From contig OX030959.1 of NCBI GenBank assembly GCA_943735955.1, forward strand, positions 5,551,241-5,615,240: 64,000 nt of DNA. Direction: 5' to 3'. This DNA is from Piscicola geometra. Taxonomy: Eukaryota; Annelida; Clitellata; Hirudinida; Piscicolidae. Under the pieces are notes generated by a model. The model ran no database searches. It was not told the DNA's origin and was given only the letters and a program-made list of their open reading frames with translations. The translations under genes and the position numbers were made by a program. This document shows positions 47,401 to 61,779 of the stretch, piece after piece (the first letter of the stretch is position 1; each line of letters opens with the position of its first letter).

Positions 47401-50400
47401 TTTAAAGTAAAAACTATAGAACAATAGAAGCAAAAACTGCGATGGTTACAAGGGAGGATCTTTTGGTTTCATTATGCGGGTCCAATTAACGTAGAAGACT
47501 TCAAAAGACTGCCTCCTGCGCTCCTTGATATTTCATAATTTATTACATTACTATGCTCCCATTCAATTATTTATTCTTAACGGTATAATTAATATTTTGT
47601 TTTAAAAGCGAAATAATATACTTTTTGGTTTTAAAATTTAAAGAATGAATGAATGTTGAAGACAAACGTTTGCTTCTATTGTCTTGTGTTGTCATCTTGT
47701 GCAGGTTTGAAGGCTTGTATGTAATAAGGAACAGAAGCTATTCTGTAATAATTTAAACTCTTAATAACGTTATGTTTTAAAAGTTTAAAAAAAGTATCAC
47801 CTAAATTAATATATTATTATTTATTTTAATTGTGAACACACACATACATACATATTCAAGGAGATATGCGCACACACAAATACACACATATTTTTACATT
47901 CAGGCCATGTATTTTAATTATTCCAACGAGCCTCTCACAAAGTGTCCACATTCAGCACAAACAAGCACACACACGCACACATGACGGTTGCCAAGGAGAC
48001 AGACGTTGCTGATTATATTTATAAGAAAGTTCTTTTCAATCTCCAACGGAATCTCCGAGACGCGTCATCCATCTTCCTCCTTTATATATGCGTATACACT
48101 TACTATAGAAATGTGCATGTGTGGGTACTAAGGTATATTGTGTATGTGAAATCCTGTGACTTTTCTTATTAGAAAGAGATTGAAATTGCAAAATGGATTT
48201 TACTCAATATTGGAGATGGATTAGAGGAAAACTTGGAAAAATTAAGGAAGCTTTTTTTTGTGAAATAGTGCCATTCAAGATTTTGTGCTTCTATTTTTGT
48301 TTTTAAATATATTATTAAATTTACTCTACGGCTTTTTACTTTTTATTCTATTCATTTTCAAACATCAACATTTAGACTTCCTCTGCTACCCATCAAGAAT
48401 GTCCATCAACTTTGAAATTGAAACTGGAACGTTGAGAAGCTGTTTAGGGTGTAATGAGAAGAGTGAAGCCATGTGAATCGGATTAAAAGTTCAGCGAATA
48501 GACACTGAATAAAAGTACCAAAATGATTGAAGTGTCAATTATAACGTAAGATTTGAAACAATATTGCGAGAATGATCAACTAGAGAGTTTTGGTATGAAG
48601 TGTTTGGGGGATCACGCCCTTTGATTGCGTTATCATCATCTCATTTTTTCTTCTGCATATATTATCATTATTTAAAAACGAAGTTTTAAAAAATATTCAG
48701 CGTAGTGGCATTGAAACTATAACAGACAACACTAGCAACAACACTTTTCAACCCGTCTAAATAATGTTGAAATGCTTTTGACTTCTCTACAATGCCACAA
48801 CATTCACTCGTCTCTCCGCACTGTTTACTTCTTCTTAGTTATTATTATTACGCTTATTTAAATAAATAGTTTTCATTATTTAAATTATTTTTCTCTTAGA
48901 ATAAATATTTTTTCAAGTTTTCTTTCCTTTCAAGCGTCTTTGACGCTTTTAATATTTAACGCATTTGCTTAAAAATGTCAAAATATATGCCAAATTTCTG
49001 TTTCTATTTTATTTACCAACTTTTTGCGATGTAGGTGTTTTCTCATCATGATTTTGTTACTTCTTCTGCAATATTTTCATTGTCTCTAATCAAAAATCTC
49101 GTTTAATACATCATAACATTTTTTCCAGATATTACCATTAAAATCTTGAATAATTCATTCTAAAGTTTATAATTTATAATCGATCCTTTTAAGTTTTTAT
49201 AAAAACTTTGTCCACAGTGTCATGAGGAGTATTAAAGCCTGGATGATTAGTAATATTTTATTATTCGTATTTCTCTTCAGACTTCTGCTCTTCTCAAAGC
49301 GACTTTCCTTGCATGCCTACCCGTCATTAGCGCGCTATGTTCTCATCATTTTACTAATAGTATGTCTGTGTCTATTAGAACACACACGTGTATGGACCTA
49401 CATTTATTTTCAAATAGACACACATACAAATACACGCACACATACGCACGCAAACACCAAAAAAAACACAAACACACACACGTCCACCCCAGTCATCATA
49501 GGTGTTTTCTCTATGTATATTCCTTTCATTTGCATTGTTTCTGCCTCAATGTTGATTTTCAGATTGTCAAAACCCATCCATCAATCTACCCATTCACTCA
49601 TTTATTCATACTTCAACTTATCCGTTCTCTCATTCATCCCTTCATCTGCCTATTCGTTCACTCATCCACAGAGCCATCCATCTTTCAATCACATACGAAA
49701 TCACCAATCCATGTATTTATTCAATTACGTAATGATCTAAAAATTTATTAAGCAAAAAAAAACCTTTCGAGCTACTCATGCCATTCTAAACAAACAATAT
49801 CACAATAGCGCTAGAATAATGCTATAAAAATTATTTCAAGTTGTTTCTTAGATTACGGATTTTTCCTTTAAATTGTGAAGGAATGAAAAAACTGGAATGG
49901 ATTGTAATGTTACACATTATCCATCAATCAATGCAAATATTTGGTCGTGAAGAGGCTGATGGATGAATAGAGGGAATTATAAGTCGGGGGCGGATGGATG
50001 GTGGATAGATGGATAAATAGGTGGATGAGTTTTTCATATAATTTTACAAGCATTGAATTTCTTGAATGGTTGGTGGTGAGGCGTGATGTTTGCTTACCAT
50101 GCATTGCACGGTGGATAATAATACAACTGTAAATTTTATCTGTAAAGAAAAACATAACCCATAGAAAATCAATTTTTTTTGGTATAAAGTTTTGAAATTG
50201 AAAAAAAAACGTTATGAAACGGATAAAATAACGAAAAAGATAAATGAATAAATGATGGATGGAAAGGAAAATGAAAGAAAGATTGGAATCCCAATAAATA
50301 GGAAATCTTTACATTAATTAGCAGACGCCTGGAAAGCTGCGATTTTTAAGTAATGGATGGGCACTAGCAAGAATGGATGGAGTGAAGTTTTAATGTATTA

Positions 50401-50676
50401 TTATCGATAATATATAATAAACGAAAAATGGTCTCGACAGCTGTATAAGTAAGCGAAAGAGTAAAAGATTTATAGATGAAGAGTGAATAAATAAAAATGT
50501 TTAAAGTTTTGAATGTGATTTTGTGAAAGTAATATACTTTCGATGAAGAAGATAAATTACAATAAATGAATAAATGATTGATGGAATGAGGATTATGAAA
50601 GATTGACGGAGTGCTGAAACGAACGGATGAGTAATGTTTATAGAATCGGATACAATTGTTTTGTTAGCTGCGGTCT

Positions 50677-50723
50677 GGGAGCCAGGGAATCATTTGTAAT
50701 GCAAAACTCCCTAACAGGGTCCC
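50677..50723 (+). other. short foldback in GC-richer island
   Basis: Arms 50677-50688 and 50708-50723 pair as GGGA/TCCC, CC/GG and AGGGA/TCCCT, with one mismatch and a four-base bulge, around a 19-nt loop. No known RNA was recognised. Confidence 0.25.
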
Positions 50724-52194
50724 GTGGTGAATGCCTTTCTTTGTCTGCGTGGTTGTGCTTGTGTCTACGCCTTTGTTTCTGTAGAACTGAGCTTTTGTTA
50801 GTCTGATTGAAGATTTTCGTTTTTTTAATATTTTATGTTTATAGGTGTTAATATTTACTACGCGTGCATATACGTATGTGTCTTGCGTGTTTCTTTTTTT
50901 ATGCGCCTTTTTGCAGAATTCGTTAAACTATTTAAAACATATGTAAATATGTTTAAATTTATTTTTATTTTTCCCAATCTCCTAAAGTTTTTAAGTGTGT
51001 GTATTTATTGCAATTGTGATTATGTGTGTATTGGAGGTCTTTTTGTGTATATAGATCTTTTCTTTAATCTTTTATTTATTTATTTATTTTTCAGTAACAA
51101 GCATTCACATGTGCATGTACTGGTACGATGTGTATTTTCATACTTTAATTGTATGCCAAATATATAAAAATGAACTTGAATTCATTAAACTTATTTTATC
51201 AATAATGGTATTACTAAACTCATCGTTCTTTATTTCTTTCTTTATTTCGGTCTTTTTTTTTTTGTATGCGTGTAAAGATGTGTGCGTGTTGGGAATGAGA
51301 TTTCTTTAGAACTGACGGGTATGCAAAGGTGTGTGTTTGAAAGGGAAGTCAGAGGGTGAAGGGAGTGCGAGAAGAACATGCATGCTGTTAGATTTAAGTT
51401 TTTTTGTTCAAAATTATTAACTCTTTTCTTTTTATACAAATTAAAATAAATAAATAAATATCTGAACAAAATTTCAAATTTCATTCCACGAAACGATTAA
51501 GCAATTTTGTTAATTTTTAAATAAAATCAAATAATTAAAATCGGTGGTTTAATCTATCCGATTTGTTTTGTTGAAATGTCACTCTGCAGAAAGATCGAAC
51601 TTGATTTGATAGGTACATTTCAATCTTGAAATCAGAACAATAAACACAAGCTAACACAAACAATAAATCTAAAAAATCTTAATTAAAGATAAAATTACAT
51701 TTATTCAAGTTTGTTATTGTCGAATAAGTGTTAATATAAAAAAATGTATGATGATTGAAGCACATGAAATGCGAAAAAGCCACTCGAAAGAACTCACAAC
51801 GTCACCGTTTCTCACATGCAGGCCCTTTGTTGCACATAGAAATCATCAAAAACCGTTTTCAAATGTATATATAAATACTCATTTTGCCTAACCACAAAAA
51901 ACACAAACACACGTAAACTCGAGCACGTGCAGGCAAACGCACAAAGGAATACAGGCACAAGGTTAAAAAAGGACAGCAGGGTCACATGTGATGACGTCAA
52001 CATGGATTATACATGCAATTGGTATCAATTTGTTACCATGGAAACTCTACTTATGCATTTTTAATCAGTCTTCCGTAGTGAAAATAAATAATTGTGAAGA
52101 AGTGATGGATTGCAAGCAAAAATGCACTAGATGCAGGATGAAGGGATAAGAGGAGGATGAATGAGGATTAAAGTAGGATGACGGTGGAATAGTT

Positions 52195-52345
52195 TCAAAT
52201 ATATATATTTTAAAATATGTATATTTTAAAATATACATATTTTAAAATATATATTTTTTAAAATATATATTTTTTAAAATATATATTTTTTTAAATATAT
52301 ATATTTTAAAATATTTATATTTTAAAATGTATATATATATATTAT
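52195..52345. repeat. AT-rich tandem repeat (TATATTTTAAAA type)
   Basis: About ten units of 14-16 bp built from TATATATTTT and AAAATA. They are self-complementary, so the tract can form cruciforms. Confidence 0.85.
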
Positions 52346-55300
52346 TATTAAATTATTAAATTTCTAACGTTTAATTAAATAACGTCTATAAAATAGACTC
52401 GTGAATTGATAGCAGTGTTGTAATAATTTATGAATACAAATTTGAAAAAACTATACTCTTCACAAATACTATTCAAAATTGAATAGAACAACACAAAAAA
52501 TTAGATAACACAAGTTAATAAAATTTTGAAAAATTAAATTAACTTTTTTTTTCAAAGTAAACTTTTTTAGTTTAGAAATGACATCTAGGCGCATTAAAAT
52601 CATTAAATATGAATGCGATCCAAAAGTGGTGTTGAAGTTTTGAAAAAATTCAAGTAACAATGTGTATATTTTAAAACTTTATTTACGTCTATTGTTTCAT
52701 TTAAAAAGGACATTTAAAAATATTTTAAATAAAATGTAGTAATTTTAAAGCAAAAATATCAAAACAAAAATTTAGAAAAATATTCAAAATTTATAATAAT
52801 TGTTTCGAAATATAGAAATAAAGAAGAATTAAAATGATTGACAGTAGAAAGAAGAAATAAATTTTTCAAATACTAAATAATAAATTTTTTGAACCTTCTA
52901 AGCTTATTTTTAAATTTATAGTATATTACTAAACAGATGTTGAACATCTTCATTCAATTGAATTAAAATCTAAGATAATAGGTCTGTACCAACAGACAAT
53001 CGAGTAAATAAAAGAAAACAAAATTTACATACAAGCAAAATTAATGTTAAAAAAAAGAAAAAAAAATAGGAAGAAACAGAGAAAATGGAAAGAAAGCGTG
53101 ATCTGGTTGACGAGCGGCAAGGCAAGGGGTTTGTAATTTGATGGGAGAATGACAAGGCTCGTATGAAAAATGAGCTTTTTTTTGCATTTATTTTTTCTAT
53201 CTTAGTATGTTTTTATATTTGTTTTTGTATATTTATTTTAATTAATAACAGTACTCAAGTGGTTTATAATTTATATTGAAAAATTTAATGTATGTTAATT
53301 ATATTTATTTTGGTATATGAATAATTAAACTTAAGAATGTTTAAATAAGCAACACTGTTATTTCCCATTCATCCAAGCATTTCACATCACTTTTGACATG
53401 AAAGCGTGCAGATAATTTCAACAAGACAATTATTTCATACAAAGCTTTATCATTATAAAATTTATATTTAAAAAATTTAAAGCAATATTTGATAAGATAC
53501 ATATTTTATTTTTTTAAATTTGATTATTTTCATTAATATATTCATTGAATTTTAATTTAATTGTTTGATCAGAGATCTAAAAAAAATTGAAAAGTCTAAA
53601 ATAAAATTATTTTTACAGTTTTATAATTTTTAATATACACTTATGATTTTTGTAAAAATCGGAGCTAATGCAATTAATTAGAAATAAAAAAATTTCTTTA
53701 ACGATATATATGAAAAATTCAAAGTCATTAATTTATTAATTTTTTTAAATTCATTTAAAAATAAAAATATCGTAAAAGTTTAATGCTACATAGTATTTAT
53801 ATGAAAGAAATTAAACATTGTTATGATTTCAAATTTTAATATAATTTTTTGATCACAATTTGGAGATAATTATTAATGTTTTAAAATTATTATAATTTAT
53901 TCAATCAGGTTAATGAAAAATTTAAATTATTAATTATTTTCATTCATCTGAATCTTTAAAGTTTCGAATATAAAAAAACCTCGAACAATGTGTTTTTTCT
54001 CATTAAACCCATCTATATGAAAATATTATAATTAAAAGAGATATAATTAATATAGCCAAGCTGATAGTTTCAATTAGACAAATTTAAAATATGTTAAACA
54101 TATTAAGAATATATTAAACAAATGTATAATATATTTAAATCATTTAAAATATATTAAACATTAAAAAATATATTAAACATATTTATTAAAAAGTAACATA
54201 ATTAAAATGTTAATCTAGTTGGTTTATTATTTTTATTTTCAATTTAATTCAGTATCATATATATGTTCCTATTCAAATCATAATACATTAATATTAAATA
54301 TATTTTTTCCATTATATTATTTCATCAATAAATATTTGTGATTTCAAACTGTTGAATAGGTTAAACGGTGCAAATTTATGAAATTATTAACTTGATCTTT
54401 ACAGCAAACACCCTTCAAAGAACTGCTTTCTGCTCAAGAACATGATTTGGGAAGGCGTTTTGAAATATCAAATTGTAAGAAAACAAAAATGTTTTTTAAC
54501 AGTTTTAAAAAACTTGAGATTTCTTAGAATATATGTTAGTTCATATAATTTCAGAATAATATATTTTTACAAATGGTAAAAAAACCTATTTTTTTCATAT
54601 CTCCTTTAAATGTAATCTTATCATGACGCTTCAATGTCAACCACGGATTGATTAAATACGCCTAACCTACGCGTCTAAGATTTCAGTGGAAAAAAATTAC
54701 GTCAGCATTGAAAAAGTAATCTAAACCTGGAATTGGTAGGCAGGTTGAAACAAATACCGATATGGTAAAACTGGTAATAATATAGTTTTTAATAGTATAA
54801 TTAAAATCAAAGAGACTAATATGTAGACCTTGAAAAGCTGCGTGAATGTTAACTGATAAGACTGTAAGACGAAACACACCACAAATCTATTTTATCACTT
54901 GAACTTGACGAATTCTTTTTCACGGAAATATTAAGTTTTTAAATAGCAGATTTTAACTTTTCTAAATTGATAAAAAAACTTTTTAAATACCCGATAAAAA
55001 CAAAATTAAGATAAAAATATTGTAGAAATAGTTTAGATTGGGTATAATACAATAATAGTGGGTTTATTTCATGGACGTAGACATATATTTCCACCATATA
55101 AAAATTTCAAATAATAATAATAAAACATCAGTGAAAATAGGTAACACTTACCTTAAAAATACCTATATTTTAAATACTATCAAAACATTTCGATAAATTT
55201 ATTTTTAATACAAATAAAATATTGAAGGCTTGTTTGAGAAATGCAAGTAATTAGGCTTCGGGTGCCTGATGGATTGAATTAAATGGGCCCTATCTTGAGT

Positions 55301-56754
55301 GGCTATGTGCAATTATTTCATCCAAATAGGTATCTGCTTTTCTTTGAAGTAAATAAGTTGAAATTTTTGTTGTTGAAATAATTGGTATAAGATTGATTGT
55401 AAATAAGTAATTATTTGAATACTCATGATTTTAAAAGGCAATTTAATCAGTTTGCCAGTATTAAAAACAAAATTATGTAACTTCACAGATTCGCGTTTTG
55501 AACAATATATGGATGAATATGTGTTTATATGGGAAAACTCTAATATTAATATTTATCTTTATAGTTTACATCATCTTTCAATCAATACATCAGGAAAAAA
55601 CAATTATCATCAGTACTGTATTTATCATCAAACTTTAAATAATATAATAAACAATAAGTAATATGAATTATTCAACTATTTCATTAAAGCGTATTTTCCT
55701 ATTAACTTCTACTGTCATCATCCTGATTATTTTGAACATCTTTTTAAAATCATTTTAGTTTTTCTCTTTTTAATCTTTTTTCTCATCAATATCATCACTA
55801 TTTAATTTATCAACTCTCCCTCCATTAATCTCATCACCTACTTTTTCTAATTATATCACTCCTCCTCTTTCGCCATCCCAGCCTAAGTTCCGATCTTCTT
55901 CATCAAAACTACTATTACCATCTTCATTTATATAATTTTTTTCTGTATTTCTACATCTTCATTTATATATTTTTATAGGCTTAATGATCCAATTGACTAT
56001 CATTATCGATAAAATTATGGCTAAATTATTAATTTTTCTATTTGTTTCAAGTAACGTCACCAAATTTATATACTCAGCCTTTAAATCAAATAGTTTTTTT
56101 TATGATAAAAAATTTATATTTATAGATAAACATTATTGAGACCTTTGTTAGGTCTTCTTTCAAGCATAACTCAGCACTCTCATTCATCGACTCCCTGCCT
56201 ACGGACCTCTGGCATTCGTTGAAAAGCTTCAAACATGAATGGAAATTTTCGCAATGAGTAAAATACCTTTTTTCTCAAAACTAAGGTTTTTTTGAATAAT
56301 TATATTAATATTTTTTCTTTTTTTTAAACATAAATTTTGTATTTATTTAACTTTTTTTTTCATTACGCATCTGCCAAAACATTTCCACAAGCTTTCTACA
56401 AAAGCTCTCAGCTACTCGATCCCACCCCTTCCAGCAGCGATCAATAAAAGCCCATCCATCATTCCTAGAACGCCATGGACTTTCAATTTTCACGATGAAA
56501 CCGTAACATTAATCAATACCAATCAATCAATCTTCATACATCAATTAAATTCGCAGACCAATCAATCAACCTTATATTTAAAATACCACTCTTTTTTTAT
56601 AGCTTGAAAAGAAAAAGAATTTTAATTTAATAGATTATATTGTTTTGTTTTTCAGACTTTTCACAGTTTATTTATATCGTTTTATACTTTTGATAAATTT
56701 TTTATGATGTTTTTTAATAATTCTTTTAAGAATGTTGATAAAAAATTCAATTTT

Positions 56755-56862
56755 TAATATATTTGTTTATATCAATATATTTATTTATATCAATATATTT
56801 ATTTATATCAATATATTTATTTAAATCAACATATTTATTTATATCAATATATTGATTTATAT
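56755..56862. repeat. 18-bp AT-rich tandem repeat
   Basis: Six units of an 18-bp sequence (AATATATTTATTTATATC) with a few substitutions. Confidence 0.9.
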
Positions 56863-58601
56863 TATGATAAAATAAATTTTTTTTTTTTGAAATTGTAATT
56901 GAATCGTTAAATGATTAGTAATATTTCAAGTATATTATATTCTAAATGAATTAATTTAGAGAAATGATTTAAATTTCAATTATAAAAATAAATCATATTA
57001 AAGAGACAAAGTGTTTGAGTGAAAAATAATTCTAAATATTTATGAAACAGTATATATTTAGTTATTAAAAAAAAAAAGAGAAAATAAGATAATATTTTAT
57101 TGTAAAAATATGATCGAAGAGATAAGTCAAATATTAGTTTTTTTGTCATTCTAATATTTTTTCCTACATACATCTTTAGTTTACCTATACTTAGTTAAAT
57201 TTTTTGAAAAGGGTCATTTTTTTAACGTTCGCGTTTCCATAAAAATTCATTCGTTTGTGAAGAATAGCACTTTTCAATTTCAAAAATTTGATCTCGTTGA
57301 AATCATTAAAAAAAATTTTTTTTAAAGATTTTCTTCAACTTTTTTGCTCTAGTGAATGAAAATTATTTACATTTGTAGCTAGAATACCTATTCTCTATTG
57401 TCAAATATAATTTTTTTGGGTTTTATTAAACTATTCAAAAAATAATTCAATATTTCATAAAATTAAAAATTATTTTTAAAAGTTGATGAATTATTCATTA
57501 AAAATTGTTTAATGACATAAAGTTTAGATCTGGATGTTTTATATTTAATATGAATTTTGATGACTTTTGGTTTACTCTATTTAAAAATTTATTCGTTCAA
57601 AGATTAATATTCAAATAAAACCTCTATTCATAGATATTTTTGGTATTTACAAAAGCGTATGTGCATTATAACAACACGTTTTGTAAATTTCTGTATTTTG
57701 TATCAAACCTTTTGAATAATTTTATTTCATTATTTTGATTCCGTAGAATCTCCAAAATGGATAGATAACTTTTATACTTTCAAATTATTCATAAATAAAT
57801 GAAAAATAAAAAAATTCGATATATGCAATTTTTTTAGCAATTTAAAATTTAATTTATTGTTTATTATTTATTTAACTTAGTTAAGAGAAGCAAATAGAAT
57901 TTCGGAGAGTATGTGTAATAAATAAAATTTTATAATGAAAAATGAATAATGGAACAGATTTAATATATATTATAGGTTATTCGATCACAATTTACTCACG
58001 AATTTCATGTAAATTAAATTACTTTTAAATAATAAAAATCGGAACTTTCTAATGTCGACCACATTTCATTTTGTTCACTTCTAAGTGTGGAGCTGAACCA
58101 AGATGTAGTTATTTGAATGCTTTCACTAATACTCTTATTGATTCAAATTTTTATTAAATTTGTGAAAATTTTCATAATTTGCTGTTCAACAAATTATATG
58201 AATCAAAAGTAAAGTTAGTAAATTTGTAAATGAATTTTTCACAATTCATACTTTATAACTCCAAAAGAACTAAAAATAAAAGTTCACACAATGGAAATGA
58301 AAATTTGAAATGAGTGATATCTAAGAAAAGCCAGTCTGAAAAAAAATCAATTCAGACTCTAAATTTGCATTACTATAGTAGGATAATTATTTTAAAAAGC
58401 TCACGTTTCTCTGATGGTCTGGCAGTGACATTGCTAGATTTTCGAATAAACTCACATCAATATTTTATCCCAATTTGAAATAATTCTAATTTGTATATAA
58501 TTATATATTTTTACAATCGAAATATTTTTTTCAGATGTTTTTACAAATTTTCAAAAAGATTTACCTTATAGTAAAAAAATGTAAGAAAATAGTTTTTTAA
58601 A

Positions 58602-60774
<2,173 letters not shown>

Positions 60775-60960
60775 TAGAGACCGACCGAAACAGATATTTT
60801 TATTTCGGCCGAAACCGAAATTAGGCCGAAATTATAATCCCATTTTCGGCCAAAACCGAAATTATGCCGAAATTTAAATTCAGTTTTCGGCCGAAATCGA
60901 AATTAAACCGATATTGTAATCAGATTTTTGGCCGAATCCGAAGCCGAAACCGAAGTTTTT
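60775..60960 (+). mobile_element. hAT-type transposon terminus with CCGAAA subterminal repeats
   Basis: It begins TAGAGACCGACCGAAAC at the edge of the GATA array, followed by about ten alternating CCGAAA and TTTCGGCC motifs, most within 60784-60955. A TAGAG/CAGAG end plus dense subterminal TTCGGCC-type repeats is typical of one group of hAT transposons. The opposite terminus is not found before the LINE begins at about 61000, so this is a solo or interrupted end. Confidence 0.5.
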
Positions 60961-61157
60961 CCAAACTTTTATAATAAACAAAAAAATAGTATTTAAGGAT
61001 GGCAATACCAGTTTAATAAGGAAATCCAAACAAGCGTATATTTTAAGCCAAAAAATAAAAGTTGTTCAACAACAAAAATGATCTACATAAGTAATTGTTT
61101 AAGAGGCGGAAAGCAAGGTGAGAAGTATGGAGCTGGAAATAAAAGAATACCAAAAAA

Positions 61158-61779
61158 ATGAAGAAGAAAAAAAAAAAAGTATGCAGATGTGTTGAAATAA
61201 AATTTGAGGGATGAAGTGAAAAAAGATAATGAGAGACAAAGATCGCAGGTAAAAGAGAAGCTGAGAAGCAACCTGATGAAAGAGGTGAAGACGGAGGTAG
61301 TGAAAAGTCAGAAGGAGGAGACAAGGAAGAAGAGAATAATTATGTTTGGGTTGAAGAAAGAAGGAGAAGGGGATGATGTCAAGGTGAAAGAGATAATCAG
61401 AGTCATTACTCAGGAGGCAATAGAGCCAGTGTTGGTGGAGAGAATGAGAGAGAAAGAGGGCATGGAAGGTAGGTGCAGGCCTGTGATAATAGAATTCAGG
61501 TCAGAGGCAGATAAATGGAGGGTAATGGGAAGGAAGATGCTGCTAAAGAAGGATGAGAGATACAGAAGAGTTTTTTTAGAGATGGATCTCCCTTTGGAAG
61601 GGAGAGAGGAGGAAAGAAGAAAACAATGGGAGAAAAGACAGAAGAAGATAGAACAACTGAAGAGAGCGTTGATAGAAAAAAGAGCAATAGAGTTGAAGAA
61701 TGTGGGCCGAAGAAAGAATGTAGAAGAAAACAACTATGGAAAAAAGGGAGACGAAGTGGAGGTGGAAGAAAAGAATTAA
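61158..61779 (+). pseudogene. LINE ORF1-like protein, disrupted near the start
   Basis: The frame from 61204 to 61779 encodes a charged protein with a Lys/Glu-rich coiled-coil-like N-terminus. An RRM-like block follows (RKKRIIMFGLKKEGEGDD, then RPVIIEFRSEADKWRVMGRK), as in L1-type ORF1 proteins. Upstream the same frame reads KYADVLK and then a TAA at 61198. YADVLK is a common ORF1 start motif, so the stop is probably a lesion. An A-run at 61164-61178 has also shifted the frame relative to an ATG at 61158. It overlaps ORF2 by about 150 bp. Confidence 0.6.

Larger units (their letters stand above)
44231..58599. other. 14-kb AT-rich stretch without supported genes, 5' of the Hox gene
   Basis: No coding frame here shows family motifs or protein-like composition. 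The larger ORFs (45829-46083, 49222-49740, 50835-51167) are chance frames in T-rich or CA-rich DNA. GT/CA runs occur at about 46290-46460, 47838-47980 and 49380-49490, and a TCATCA run at about 45553-45605. A GC-richer island with foldback potential lies at 50670-50780. Confidence 0.55.

Noticed and set aside
49222..49751. 172- and 129-codon ORFs with Thr/His-rich middle
   Set aside because: They cross CA/ACAC repeats and T-rich DNA; two overlapping frames are open and there is no protein-like conservation.
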